Source: Curvibacter microcysteis
GTDB lineage: Bacteria > Pseudomonadota > Gammaproteobacteria > Burkholderiales > Burkholderiaceae_C
DNA length: 64,000 nt
Direction of reading: 5' to 3'
NCBI RefSeq assembly: GCF_028649455.1
Contig: NZ_JAQSIO010000010.1
Span: 62,001 to 126,000, forward strand
In this document: positions 24,395 through 34,777 of the stretch, in pieces
Position numbering within the stretch: position 1 is the first letter of the stretch
Layout of the letters: the number at the start of each line of letters is the position of its first letter
Notes under the pieces: model-generated
Database searches by the model: none
The model's input: only the letters and a program-made list of their open reading frames with translations
Told to the model about the DNA's origin: nothing
Program-made: the position numbers and the translations under genes

Positions 24395-24561
24395 ATTCCC
24401 CCCTGGCCGAGAGATATTGAACATTCAGGTGGTGCATGCACCAACTCCCTGGAGTTAATTAGAAAAATTGAAGACGACATGGCAAGCCCTTTGCCTACGG
24501 CCTGATCCGCTCGCACCGACAGGGCGCTTGGCGGTTGCTGTCGAAGCCCTCTTGGCCACAC

Positions 24562-24909
24562 CGTTCAAGCCTTGAACAGACGGCGAGAATCACTTCGATC
24601 AATTGAAACTTTTGTCAATTCTCACAAAAAGAATCATCTGTATCAACTGAAAAGTTGTAAATGCCTGTAATGTACTATTTTTTTATCACTTTGAACTTTT
24701 TTGTTTGATATTAGAACCAAAATGAACGATTGTTCAAGCGAGCAAACCAGCATCTAGAAGCATTTACGGCGCGGGCTTTGCCCTTGCATTTCAGCGGCGC
24801 CTGCAGGCGACTCGCGCCGCGCCAGCGGGGTTTCGTCGCACCGGGATCGCACCCCCACCTGGGGACGGGCACAGTCAGCCCATCACGGATCCCCCTTCAG
24901 AGGCTCAAC
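24562..24909. other. AT-rich divergent intergenic region
   Basis: This 348-base region is strikingly AT-rich between about 24,590 and 24,730 against a GC-rich surrounding. It contains a TTGACA on the minus strand (24618 to 24613) that could be a -35 for the giant gene, though no good -10 is spaced from it, and a small inverted repeat CAACT-GAAA-AGTTG. The rest, 24,740-24,909, is GC-rich leader for the next plus-strand gene. No gene or RNA is recognised. Confidence 0.5.
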
Positions 24910-25443
24910 ATGCTCTTGCTCATTCTTCAAAACACCCCACGCTGGGTTTTTGCACTCTTCGTGGCCCTGCTTTGGCTGGGCCTGCGCCAAACCCTGACGC
25001 GCCAGATGCGCCCCAGTCGGGTGCTGCTGCCCGCCTTGGGCTTGACGGGCTTCTCGCTGTACGGTGTGCTCAGCGCCTGGCCCACCCAGCCCCTGAGTTG
25101 GCTGTGCTGGCTGGCCCTCGCTGCAGCAACGGCCAGTTGGGTGGCGCGCGCGCCCCTGCCCGCCGGCACCCACTACGACCCCGACCTGCGCCGCTTCACG
25201 GTGGCCGGCAGCTGGGTGCCCTTGGCGGGCATGATGGGTTTGTTCCTGGCCAAATACACTGTGGGCGCCGCCCTGGCCCTGCAGGCCGACTGGGTGCAGG
25301 ACGCCGCCTTCCCAGGGGTCGGTAGTGCCGTGTTCGGTGCGTTCAGTGGTCTGTTCCTGGGACGGGTGCTGCGCCTCTGGCGCCTGGCCCTGCACACCGA
25401 CCGCGCAGCTCGGGAATGGGCCACCAGCACCTCAGCGGTTTGA
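24910..25443 (+). CDS. DUF6622-like integral membrane protein
   Basis: A 177-residue protein from the ATG at 24910, with about five hydrophobic helices and the N-terminal pattern LQNTPRWVFALFVALLWLGL, resembling the DUF6622 family. An upstream frame back to 24730 has no membrane character and is ignored. Function unknown. It ends 70 bp before a LytS-type kinase gene on the same strand, so it may be cotranscribed with that two-component system. Confidence 0.75.
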   Translation: MLLLILQNTPRWVFALFVALLWLGLRQTLTRQMRPSRVLLPALGLTGFSLYGVLSAWPTQPLSWLCWLALAAATASWVARAPLPAGTHYDPDLRRFTVAGSWVPLAGMMGLFLAKYTVGAALALQADWVQDAAFPGVGSAVFGAFSGLFLGRVLRLWRLALHTDRAAREWATSTSAV

Positions 25444-25513
25444 AGCCCTTCCATCAGTGACAATGCGTCACACGCTGTCACCCCACGCGGACCTGCGTGC
25501 ACCGGACCTGACC

Positions 25514-26623
25514 ATGAAGTTCGAACCCCTCCACCTGTTGCGGCACTACGTGCTGGTGCTGGCCGCCAGCCTGGTGATCTCGGCCCTGCACTACTTTTTT
25601 GCCCCCCAAAAGCCGTATGTGGTGTCTTTGGTGTATTCGCTGTGCATCGGCAGCTGCAACTGGGCGGTGATCGACCTGGGCCGTTTTGTCGTGGGCGTGG
25701 ACCCCAGAACCCAATGGCCGCGCGGCTGGCGTGGCCCCGCCCTGGTGGCCGGCGGCATCGTGCTGGGTTACCTGACGGGCACCGCCCTGGCCGACGCCTG
25801 GTTTGGCTGGTCTTCTTGGGAAGGACAAAGCGCGCAACAGCTGCGGGCCTCGCTGTTGGTCACCCTGGTGGCCGGGGTGGTCATCAGCGGCTACTTTTAC
25901 CTGCAGGGCAAAGGCCAGGTACTGCAAAAAAACATGGAAGAAGCCCAGCACCAGGCCACAGAAGCCCAGCTGCGCTTGCTGCTGACCCAGCTCGAACCCC
26001 ACATGCTGTTCAACACCCTGGCCAATCTGCGGGCCCTGGTGGGCATCGACCCGGATCGCGCCCAGCAAATGCTGGACCACCTGATCGCCTACCTGCGCGC
26101 CACCTTGAATGCATCGCGCGCCACCGAGCACAGCCTGCAAGCCGAATTTGATCGCCTGCGCGACTACCTGGAACTGATGGTGGTGCGCATGGGCCCGCGC
26201 CTGAGCTACCAACTGGACCTGCCCCATGACCTGGCCCAGGCCGCCATCCCGCCCCTGCTGCTGCAGGCCCTGGTCGAGAACAGCATCCGCCACGGCCTGG
26301 AACCCAAGGTCGAAGGCGGCCACATCCGGATCAGTGCCTTGGCGGTACCGGGTGACGCAGCTCAGTCGCCTCAATTGCAGATCACGGTACAAGACAGTGG
26401 CGTGGGCCTCACCTCGGCGCCCTTGCCCGCCCCCCAGGAACGTGGGCGCGGCTTTGGTCTGACCCAGGTGCGCGAGCGCCTGCTCACCTTGTACGGCCCC
26501 GAGGCCCTGCTGAACCTGGCGCCCGCCCAACCGGGCCCAGGCACCTCTGTGCAACTGCGCTTTCGCCTGCACACCGTGACCCCGACCGACCACCCCACCG
26601 AGCCCCCTGCTGCCCATGTCTGA
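25514..26623 (+). CDS. Sensor histidine kinase of the LytS/AlgZ (His_kinase) family
   Basis: About 369 residues from the ATG at 25514 (an ATG at 25463 is possible). Four hydrophobic helices fill residues about 10-130. The kinase core is of the LytS class: LLTQLEPHMLFNTLANL with the phospho-accepting His, LQALVENSIRHGLEPK as the N box, and the C-terminal GRGFGLTQVRERL. Its last 8 bases overlap the start of the LytTR regulator gene, the expected partner. The signal is not apparent. Confidence 0.92.
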   Translation: MKFEPLHLLRHYVLVLAASLVISALHYFFAPQKPYVVSLVYSLCIGSCNWAVIDLGRFVVGVDPRTQWPRGWRGPALVAGGIVLGYLTGTALADAWFGWSSWEGQSAQQLRASLLVTLVAGVVISGYFYLQGKGQVLQKNMEEAQHQATEAQLRLLLTQLEPHMLFNTLANLRALVGIDPDRAQQMLDHLIAYLRATLNASRATEHSLQAEFDRLRDYLELMVVRMGPRLSYQLDLPHDLAQAAIPPLLLQALVENSIRHGLEPKVEGGHIRISALAVPGDAAQSPQLQITVQDSGVGLTSAPLPAPQERGRGFGLTQVRERLLTLYGPEALLNLAPAQPGPGTSVQLRFRLHTVTPTDHPTEPPAAHV

Positions 26624-27482
26624 GCCTTTGACCGCCCTGATCGCTGAAGATGAACCGCTGCTGGCCCAGGCCCTGATGGCCGAACTGCGCCGTCTGTGGC
26701 CCGACCTGACCTTGCTGCCGCCCGTGGGCGACGGCTTGAGTGCGGTGCGTGAAGCCCTGCGCCTGCGGCCCGACCTGTTGTTCCTGGACATCCGCATGCC
26801 CGGTCAGACGGGCCTGGAAGCCGCCGCGGAACTGGCCGAACAATGGGACACCAGCGCGGCAGGCCGTCCGTTCCCGGCCCTGGTGTTTGTCACCGCTTAC
26901 GACCAGTACGCGCTGCAGGCCTTTGAGGCCCAGGCGGTGGACTATGTGCTCAAGCCGGTGCAAAGAGAGCGTCTGCAAAAAACGGTGCAACGCCTGCAAC
27001 TGCAATTGGCGCAGCGCGCGCCCACACCCGCCACGGAATCGGCACTCGCGCCGGCGCTGCAGCAACTGCACGCGCTGCTGGGTCAGCACGGACTGGGCCT
27101 GGCCGGCGCCGCCGCAGCACCGGCCGTGGCCCGCCCGGCGACAAGCCCCTTGAAGGTGATCCAGGCCAGCCTGAGCGGTGCCCAAGGCGCCACCATCCGC
27201 TTGGTCCCCATCGACGAGGTGCTTTATTTCGAAGCAGCGGACAAGTACGTGCGGGTGCTGACCGCCCAGCAGGAATACCTGATCCGCACCCCGCTCAAGG
27301 AGCTCATGGCCCAACTGGACCCGCAGGTGTTCTGGCAGGTGCACCGCGGCACCCTGGTGCGCGCCAGTGCCATCGACACCGTGCACCGGGATGAAGCCGG
27401 CAAGCTGCGCCTGAACCTCAACCACCGCGCAGAACAATTGCCCGTCAGCCGCCTCTACGCGCATTTGTTCAAGGCCATGTGA
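26616..27482 (+). CDS. LytTR-family response regulator
   Basis: A 288-residue protein. Residues 1-125 are a receiver domain (Asp in LLFLDIRMPGQTG, Lys in YVLKPV). A Gln/Ala-rich linker follows, then a LytTR DNA-binding domain (about 185-288: IRLVPIDEVLYFEAADKYVR, then FWQVHRGTLVRASAI). LytTR proteins bind DNA as direct repeats through beta-strands. Overlap with the upstream kinase gene shows they form one two-component system. Confidence 0.94.
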   Translation: MSEPLTALIAEDEPLLAQALMAELRRLWPDLTLLPPVGDGLSAVREALRLRPDLLFLDIRMPGQTGLEAAAELAEQWDTSAAGRPFPALVFVTAYDQYALQAFEAQAVDYVLKPVQRERLQKTVQRLQLQLAQRAPTPATESALAPALQQLHALLGQHGLGLAGAAAAPAVARPATSPLKVIQASLSGAQGATIRLVPIDEVLYFEAADKYVRVLTAQQEYLIRTPLKELMAQLDPQVFWQVHRGTLVRASAIDTVHRDEAGKLRLNLNHRAEQLPVSRLYAHLFKAM

Positions 27483-27628
27483 CGCGCGAGGCGGCCCGGG
27501 CAAAAAATGATCATCAGCAGTCAAGCAGACTGAAATAATCAACTTATCCAAGGTAAAGGCAGAGGCAAAAACGCAAAAGTGGTGTGCTTATTGCTGGGCA
27601 GGTGCACCCTGCCCACTTGCGACCCACC

Positions 27629-29647
27629 ATGACAACCAAGTCCTTGTCTCTGCCGGCTCCCGGCACCACCCGCAGCCGACCGGCCTCCATCGACAGCGTG
27701 TTCTACCCCCACGGTCTGTGGGCCCCCGGCGTCAAATTGATGCGCAAGCTGGCCTTCGGCGCCAAAGCGAGCCTGATCTGCGCCATGTTCCTGGTCCCGC
27801 TGGCCTGGCTGACCTGGAGCTTTTACAGTGCCAAAAATGAGGTCGTTCATTTTGCTGAACGCGAACGCCTGGGCGTGCGCTACAACCAGGCACTGTTTCC
27901 GCTTTTGGCGCTGGCCCAGCAACTGCGCCGCGAAAGCGCCAGCGCCGCCCTGGGCGGCCAGCCCGGCACGGACCTGGGCGATTTGCGCCGCCAACTGCAG
28001 GCAGCCCACGACCAAGTGGCTCAACTCGACCAGACCCTGGGCACCGAGTTGGGCGTGAACGAGGCCTATCGTCAGGTCCAGGCCCAGTGGAAGACCACTG
28101 CCGATGTGCGTGGGGCGACCGAGTTGTTCCAGGCCCACAGTGCCCACATCGACGCCATCAACCACTTGCTGGCCCAGGTCACCGACAGCTCGAACCTCAC
28201 CCTGGACCCGGATCTGGATTCCTACTACCTGATGGATGCGGCCTACTTTCGGCTGCCCGACCTGAATGAGGGGGTATCACGCCTGCGCAGCCTGGGTGTG
28301 ACGGCGCTGCGCCAAGCCGAAGCGGGGCAGCCCAACGGGACCGTGTTGCAAGCCGTGGCCGATGTGCTGCCGCTGGCTGAATTTCAGCTGCGCAACCTGC
28401 GCGAAGGCCTGGCCAAGGCCCAAAACCAAAACCCAGGCCTGCGCCAGCCACTGGACCTGGAGCCTGTGGTGCGGGACAGCCAAGCCTTTTTGACTTCGGT
28501 ACGTGACGGCATTCTGCACATCCAGGACAGCAGTGCCCAACACCAAGCCAGCCACGTGGCAGCCAGCCAGCAGGTGCTGCAAGCGCAGTACGCGCTGGCC
28601 CAGCGCCTGAACACCCAGCTGGACGCGCTGTTGGTGCAACGCATTGAACGCACCCAGTCGGACATGCACCAAACCGGTGTCATCGTGGCCGTGGGTTTGC
28701 TGCTGGCGGCGTATTTCTTCTACACCTTCTTCCTGGTGACAAGGGGTGGCTTGCACCTGATCAGCGAGCACCTGCGTGAAATGGCCACGGGCAACCTGCG
28801 GCGCGGCCCGTCCCAACCCTGGGGGCGGGACGAACCGGCCCGGGTGATCATCGACCTGCGCCAGGCCTATGAATCCTTGGTGGGCCTGATTCGCAGCGTG
28901 GCCCATTCCTCGCAGGAACTCAGCCACGCCGCCCAGGACATCGCAGAAGCCAGCCACGCCCTGTCAGAACGCACCCATGCCTCGGCAGCCGCCCTGGAGG
29001 AACAAGCCGCGGCCATGGAGGAAATTGGCTCCACCGTGGCGCACACCGCGGCCCAGGCCCAGATCGCCGCCCAACAGTCGGCCGACAACGCCCAACTCGC
29101 CACCGAGGGCGGGCACACCGTGCAAGACGTGAGCGACACCATGGGCGAGATCCACGCCGCGTCGCTGCGCATCAGCGACATCATCGGGGTGATCGACGGC
29201 ATCGCCTTCCAAACCAACATCCTGGCGCTGAACGCGGCGGTTGAAGCCGCCCGGGCCGGCGAATCGGGCCGGGGCTTTGCCGTCGTGGCCGGCGAGGTGC
29301 GGCAACTGGCCAAACGCAGCGCCGACGCGGCGCGCGAGATCAAAGGCCTGATCACTGGCAGCAATGAGCGCATCGACGCGGGGGCGCAGGTCGTGCAGGG
29401 GGCGGGCCAAACCATGCAGTCGCTGGTGCAGCGGGCCCAGCAAGTCAACCAATTGCTGCAAGACATTGCCCAAGCGGCCAGCGAGCAAGCCAATGGCGTC
29501 GAGCAGGTGGGGCACGCCGTGCAAGACCTGGACCGCACCACCCAACAGAACGCGGCCCTGGTGCAAAAAACCTCATCGGCCGCCCACCAGTTGCAAAGTC
29601 TGTCGAACCAATTGGGCCAGGACATCGCGGGCTTCCAGCTGCCCTGA
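27629..29647 (+). CDS. Methyl-accepting chemotaxis protein
   Basis: A 672-residue chemoreceptor from the ATG at 27629. TM1 is near residues 47-66, followed by a periplasmic helical domain of about 285 residues containing [15 protein letters not shown], then TM2 near 350-372, a degenerate HAMP, and a signalling domain with the hairpin tip [20 protein letters not shown]. It has no CheR-binding pentapeptide at the C-terminus. It would report to CheA/CheW or a pilus-type Che system; none of these is in the window. The ligand is unknown. Confidence 0.93.
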   Translation: MTTKSLSLPAPGTTRSRPASIDSVFYPHGLWAPGVKLMRKLAFGAKASLICAMFLVPLAWLTWSFYSAKNEVVHFAERERLGVRYNQALFPLLALAQQLRRESASAALGGQPGTDLGDLRRQLQAAHDQVAQLDQTLGTELGVNEAYRQVQAQWKTTADVRGATELFQAHSAHIDAINHLLAQVTDSSNLTLDPDLDSYYLMDAAYFRLPDLNEGVSRLRSLGVTALRQAEAGQPNGTVLQAVADVLPLAEFQLRNLREGLAKAQNQNPGLRQPLDLEPVVRDSQAFLTSVRDGILHIQDSSAQHQASHVAASQQVLQAQYALAQRLNTQLDALLVQRIERTQSDMHQTGVIVAVGLLLAAYFFYTFFLVTRGGLHLISEHLREMATGNLRRGPSQPWGRDEPARVIIDLRQAYESLVGLIRSVAHSSQELSHAAQDIAEASHALSERTHASAAALEEQAAAMEEIGSTVAHTAAQAQIAAQQSADNAQLATEGGHTVQDVSDTMGEIHAASLRISDIIGVIDGIAFQTNILALNAAVEAARAGESGRGFAVVAGEVRQLAKRSADAAREIKGLITGSNERIDAGAQVVQGAGQTMQSLVQRAQQVNQLLQDIAQAASEQANGVEQVGHAVQDLDRTTQQNAALVQKTSSAAHQLQSLSNQLGQDIAGFQLP

Positions 29648-29771
29648 GTCCCCGGGAAAGCCCTGAAAAACGGTGGTTTTCAACACAAACTGACGCACCC
29701 AGCGCGCGATTTCAGCCGATGCAGACACCACTGACACGCGCGCGGTGCATACTGGCTTCTTTCGGAGCAGG

Positions 29772-30005
29772 ATGGCAGCGATGACGGAAGCGACGACGAT
29801 TTACCAGCACGAGAACTACGAACTGCGCTGCAGTGCCAAAGCGCTGGACAGCGGTGAGTTTGTGCCCGTCTTGGTGATCACCAAGCAGGTCTGGCCCACG
29901 CGCTCACGCGACATCGCCGTGCGCCGGGGTGAGTACACCACGGCTGAAGCCGCCATCGAAGCCGCCCACACCCAGGGCTTGGAGTGGATCGCCAACTACG
30001 GCTGA
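29772..30005 (+). CDS. Small conserved-looking protein of unknown function
   Basis: A 77-residue protein; ATG at 29772 follows GGAG by four bases, and an ATG at 29781 is an alternative. The composition is soluble and alpha/beta, with YELRCSAKALDSGEFVPVLV at the start and a Glu/Ala helix near the end (TAEAAIEAAHTQGLEWIANY), a layout common in small adaptor-like proteins of betaproteobacteria. I cannot name the family. It is a single gene convergent with xdhC. Confidence 0.65.
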   Translation: MAAMTEATTIYQHENYELRCSAKALDSGEFVPVLVITKQVWPTRSRDIAVRRGEYTTAEAAIEAAHTQGLEWIANYG

Positions 30006-30032
30006 GCCCCCTCCCCCTGTCTGGGGCCCCCC

Positions 30033-31115
30033 TCAAGCCTGGCGGGAAGGCAATCCGCAGACCAGATCGTCGGGCGCATGGTGCGGCGTGTCACGCTCAT
30101 TCTTGGCCTGGGCCACCGCCATGTCGCGCGGCAGGGTGACGCCGTTTTTCACCGCCAAAATCTCCGCCATCACACTGACGGCAATCTCCGGCGGGGTCTT
30201 GCTGCCAATGTAGATGCCGATCGGGCCCCGCAGCCGGGTCAAGCTGGCCTCGGTCTGGTCAAAGTGCTCGATCAGGCGTGCGCGGCGGGCCTCGTTGTTG
30301 CGCCGTGAGCCAATGCCCCCCACGTAAAACGCCTCGCTGTCCAGGGCCTCCAACAAGGCCAGGTCGTCGAGCTTGGGGTCATGCGTCAGGGCCACCACGC
30401 AACTGCGGCGGTCGGGCTTGAAGTCGCGCACGACGTCGTCGGGCATGTCGCTGACCAGGCGCGCCCCGGCCACGCTCCAGGCCCCCCGGTACTCTTCACG
30501 CGGGTCACACACGGTGACCGCAAAACCACTGAACAAGGCCATGGTGGCCAGGTACTCGGTCAACTGGCCGGCACCAATCAACAACATGCGGTACTCGGGG
30601 CCAAAGGTGTTGCTCAGGTGATCGGCGTCCAGGCTCAGCTCGGTGGGGGCGTCGGCCTGAAGCAGGCTGACCTGGCCGTCGGTCAAACGCACGGTGCGCT
30701 GCACCAATTGCCCAGCCTCCAGCCGGGTCAGCAGATCGCGCAAGGCGGCGGGCTCGGGGTCAAACTCCAGCAAGAGCTCCAGCGTGCCACCACATGGCAG
30801 GCCAAAGCGGTGCGCCTCATCGGCACTGATGCCGTACTTGATCAGGCTGGGCGGCCCGCTGGGCATGCTGTGCGCGTGGCGGGCTGAGTCGGCGTCTTGT
30901 GCGTAGGCCCGGGTGTGGCGGTCGATCAGGTCGTCTTCGATGCAGCCGCCCGAGACCGAGCCGACCACCGAACCCAGCTCGTTGAGCGCCATGATCGAGC
31001 CCACCGGCCGAGGCGAAGAACCCCAGGTGCGCACCACCGTCACCAGCATGGCGCGCAGCCCGGCCGCACGCCACTCGTGCAACTTGCGCAGCACCACCAC
31101 ATCCAGGTTTTCCAT
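30033..31115 (-). CDS. XdhC/CoxF-family molybdenum cofactor maturation protein
   Basis: A 360-residue XdhC-family protein. The N-terminal part has GSSPRPVGSIM and SGGCIEDDL, and the C-terminal part is a Rossmann-like fold starting LLIGAGQLTEYLA. These proteins bind molybdenum cofactor and promote its sulfuration and insertion into xanthine-dehydrogenase-family enzymes. It is the last gene of the cox operon, 58 bp after coxG, so its client is the CoxL-like subunit encoded here. Confidence 0.92.
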   Translation of the reverse strand: MENLDVVVLRKLHEWRAAGLRAMLVTVVRTWGSSPRPVGSIMALNELGSVVGSVSGGCIEDDLIDRHTRAYAQDADSARHAHSMPSGPPSLIKYGISADEAHRFGLPCGGTLELLLEFDPEPAALRDLLTRLEAGQLVQRTVRLTDGQVSLLQADAPTELSLDADHLSNTFGPEYRMLLIGAGQLTEYLATMALFSGFAVTVCDPREEYRGAWSVAGARLVSDMPDDVVRDFKPDRRSCVVALTHDPKLDDLALLEALDSEAFYVGGIGSRRNNEARRARLIEHFDQTEASLTRLRGPIGIYIGSKTPPEIAVSVMAEILAVKNGVTLPRDMAVAQAKNERDTPHHAPDDLVCGLPSRQA

Positions 31116-31173
31116 CCTTGACCTCGTTCACTGAGCGGGGTGGCCACGGCGGTCACCCCCTGATTCCAGCGCT

Positions 31174-31788
31174 TCAGCGCCAATACAACACCAAACCCGC
31201 CAACACGGCCGCACCTGCCACCCACACCCAAACCGGCACGCCGGCGGAAGGGGCCTGATCAGCCGGGGCCTGAGACGCCTCAAGGGGCGCCACCACGGCA
31301 CCCGCTTCGCTTTCAACCGCGACCGGTTCCGCCGGTGCGGCGGGGTAACGGCGCTGCATTTCCTCGTCAAAGCGCTTGAAAAAGTCCTCGGCCATGCCCT
31401 TGGCTGCGCCATCGATGAGGCGCTGGCCGAGTTGGGCGATCTTGCCACCGACCTGGGCCTGCACCGAGTAGGCCAGCTCACAGCCCCCCTCTTGCGGGCT
31501 CAGCTGCACCTGGGCCTGACCTTTGCCGAAACCCGCGACACCGCCTTGGCCGTCAAAGCTGATGGTGTAACTGGCGGGCGGGACGATGTCGCTGAGCGTG
31601 ATCTTGCCGCTGAACTTGGCGGACACCGGGCCAATTTTCAAGGCCATGCCCACCGCGTATTGCTGCTCCCCCGTGGGCTCGACCTTGTCGCAGCCGGGGA
31701 TGCACAGCTTGAGCACTTCGGGGTCGTTGAGTGCGTCCCAGGCTTGTTGCTGGGTGATGGCCAGGAGGCGGCTGCCTTGCATTTCCAT
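31174..31788 (-). CDS. coxG: CoxG-like SRPBCC protein with C-terminal membrane anchor
   Basis: A 204-residue protein. Residues 1-145 are the CoxG/SRPBCC fold (begins MEMQGSRLLAITQQQAWDAL, with LCIPGCDKV), then a Pro/Ala-rich linker and one C-terminal TM (VPVWVWVAGAAVLAGLVLYW). CoxG proteins help dock the CO-dehydrogenase-type enzyme to the inner membrane and link it to quinone. AGGAA precedes the ATG. It is embedded in the cox operon. Confidence 0.92.
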   Translation of the reverse strand: MEMQGSRLLAITQQQAWDALNDPEVLKLCIPGCDKVEPTGEQQYAVGMALKIGPVSAKFSGKITLSDIVPPASYTISFDGQGGVAGFGKGQAQVQLSPQEGGCELAYSVQAQVGGKIAQLGQRLIDGAAKGMAEDFFKRFDEEMQRRYPAAPAEPVAVESEAGAVVAPLEASQAPADQAPSAGVPVWVWVAGAAVLAGLVLYWR

Positions 31789-31837
31789 GGTGGGTTCCTC
31801 GGGAAGGGCTGGATTGAAACGGAAAAATCAAAACGGC

Positions 31838-33028
31838 TCAGCGACGCAGCACAGCAGCCAGACTGCTGGCAAGGTCTTCAAGCCGACTCAGGTTGTGCAC
31901 GGCGAGCATGCCGTGGGCATGGGCATGCAGCTGGACAGCACCGCGCGCCAGCGGGGCATAGCCCTCAAAGCGCAGCAAGGGGTTGAGCCAGAGCAGGCGG
32001 CCACAGTGGCGGCGCAGCCACCCCAGTTCGTGGGCCAGCGCGTCGGGTTCGCCAGTGTCCAGGCCATCGCTGATCAAGAGCACCAGGGTGCGGCGCCCGA
32101 CCAGGCGGCGCGCATGGCGCTGGCGCAAATGGGCCAGCGACTCGCCCAAGCGGGTGCCGCCGGCGAAGTCGCGGATGGCGAGGCTGGCCTGGGCCAGCAT
32201 GGCGTCGGTGTCGGCCAGGCGAAAGGCGGGGCTCAAATCGCTCAAGCCGGTGCCAAAAGCGAACACATCGCGCCGGCGCAAGCGCCGGGTGGCCGCGTGC
32301 AAAAAGGCCAGCAACAGGCGCGCATAACGCTCCATGGAGCCAGACACGTCAACCAGCACCAACAAAGGCAGAGGCTGCATTTGCCGGCTCAAGCGCGGCA
32401 AGTGGATCAACTCGCCCCCCGTGCGTGCCGCCCCCTGCATGACGCCGGGCCAATGCAAGCGTCGCCCTTTGGGGCCGGGACGGCTGCGGCGACTGGGGTA
32501 ATGCGGCAGGGGCAAGGTCACATCGCGCGCCAAACGCTCGACCAACTGGTATTCACGCCCCGACAGCGCATTGAAATCAGCTTGCTTGAGCCGCTGCAAG
32601 GCGCTGGCGGTCATGGCGGCGTCCAGCTCGATGGGTTGATCGGCCGAGGGCGGTGCGCTCAGCGGCGGCGGTTTGGGTGGCGACAGGGCCTCATTGACCC
32701 TCGGGCGACGCCGCGACGCCTCGGCCCGGCCCTGGGCGGTGGGCAGCATCTGGGCCAGCAGCTTGTGCGCCATGTCAGGGTCGCGGAAGTAGGCGTCAAA
32801 CAGCTCGTCAAACAGGGCTCGGTCGGCGGCGCGGCTGGTCAGCACACAGGCCAGGGCGGCGCGCAAGTCATCCCGCTGGCCGATGTCAATGAGGGTGGCC
32901 GCCTGGGCCGCCAGCGCCATGCGCGAGGCGTCCACCGGCACACCGGCGCGGCGCAGGGCCCGGCCAAAGCCGCTCAGGTTGTCGAGCAGCTTGCCGTGGC
33001 GGGCATCGCCCAAGCGGGGCAGGCTCAT
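31838..33028 (-). CDS. coxE: CoxE-like von Willebrand factor A protein
   Basis: A 396-residue protein with a C-terminal VWA domain showing a complete MIDAS (LVLVDVSGSMERY). The N-terminal half is helical and begins with a short helical segment typical of CoxE. CoxE works with the AAA+ protein CoxD in maturing the CuMoS or related active site in characterised CO dehydrogenase systems. The start is 12 bp after the stop of coxD. Confidence 0.93.
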   Translation of the reverse strand: MSLPRLGDARHGKLLDNLSGFGRALRRAGVPVDASRMALAAQAATLIDIGQRDDLRAALACVLTSRAADRALFDELFDAYFRDPDMAHKLLAQMLPTAQGRAEASRRRPRVNEALSPPKPPPLSAPPSADQPIELDAAMTASALQRLKQADFNALSGREYQLVERLARDVTLPLPHYPSRRSRPGPKGRRLHWPGVMQGAARTGGELIHLPRLSRQMQPLPLLVLVDVSGSMERYARLLLAFLHAATRRLRRRDVFAFGTGLSDLSPAFRLADTDAMLAQASLAIRDFAGGTRLGESLAHLRQRHARRLVGRRTLVLLISDGLDTGEPDALAHELGWLRRHCGRLLWLNPLLRFEGYAPLARGAVQLHAHAHGMLAVHNLSRLEDLASSLAAVLRR

Positions 33029-33040
33029 GCTCAGGGGGCC

Positions 33041-33937
<897 letters not shown>

Positions 33938-33961
33938 GGCTGGGGGTTCTCCGAGAAAAGG

Positions 33962-34753
33962 TCAGGCCAGCAACTGGGCCACCGCGCGCTGGGTCTGCAC
34001 GCTGATGAGGTTGGCCCGGTAAGCCGCCGAGGCGTGGATGTCGCTGTTGAGTTCGTCAGCGTCTATTTTGACCGCGGCCGCGGCGGCCGGGGTGAAGCTC
34101 TGGTTGAGCGCCGCCTCCAGGCCCGCGTGGCGGAACACCGCGCTGGCCGCGCCCGTGATGGCCACGCGCACCCCACCCTCGGTCTGGGCCAGGAACACCC
34201 CCACCAGCGAGAAGCGTGAGGCCGCCTGTTTGAACTTCAGGTAGATCGCACGGCGCGGAATCGGAAAGCGCACCGCGGTGATGATCTCGCCGTCTTCCAG
34301 GGCTGTGGTGTACATGCCCAGAAAGAAGTCGTCGGCCACGATCTCGCGCCGGTCGGTGATGACGGTGGCGCCCAGCGCCAGCAGCGCACTGGGGTAGCAG
34401 GCCGCCGGGTCGTTGTTGGCCACCGAGCCACCCAAGGTGCCACGGGCACGCACCTGGCGGTCGCCGATGTGGGCGGCCAGATCGGCCAGGGCCGGAATGG
34501 CGGCCTGAAGCTCGGCGTGGGCGGCCACGTCCATGTGGCGGGTCATGGCGCCAATGACAAAGCTGTTGCCCTCGCGGCGGATGCCGCTCAGGCCCTGGAT
34601 TTGGTTCAGGTCCACCACCTGCTCCGGCGCCGACAGGCGCAGCTTCATCGAGGGCAGCAGGCTTTGGCCACCGGCCAGCAGCTTGCCGCCGGCCTGGGCC
34701 AGGGCCGCAGCCGCGGCGACGGTGCTGGGGGCTTCAAAAGTGAATGCGTACAT
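33962..34753 (-). CDS. coxM: CoxM-like FAD-binding subunit
   Basis: A 263-residue flavoprotein subunit of the xanthine dehydrogenase family. FAD-binding signatures are AGGQSLLPSMKLRL near residues 30-43 and TLGGSVANNDPAACYPSAL. It passes electrons from the 2Fe-2S subunit to an acceptor in an L2M2S2 hexamer. AGGAG precedes the ATG. It lies 24 bp after coxL. Confidence 0.95.
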   Translation of the reverse strand: MYAFTFEAPSTVAAAAALAQAGGKLLAGGQSLLPSMKLRLSAPEQVVDLNQIQGLSGIRREGNSFVIGAMTRHMDVAAHAELQAAIPALADLAAHIGDRQVRARGTLGGSVANNDPAACYPSALLALGATVITDRREIVADDFFLGMYTTALEDGEIITAVRFPIPRRAIYLKFKQAASRFSLVGVFLAQTEGGVRVAITGAASAVFRHAGLEAALNQSFTPAAAAAVKIDADELNSDIHASAAYRANLISVQTQRAVAQLLA

Positions 34754-34777
34754 GGTTCGTCTCCTGGTGGGGGCGGT

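Noticed and set aside
24910-27482. LytS/LytTR pair as AlgZ/AlgR of the alginate system
   Set aside because: Family resemblance only; no alginate genes are in the window.
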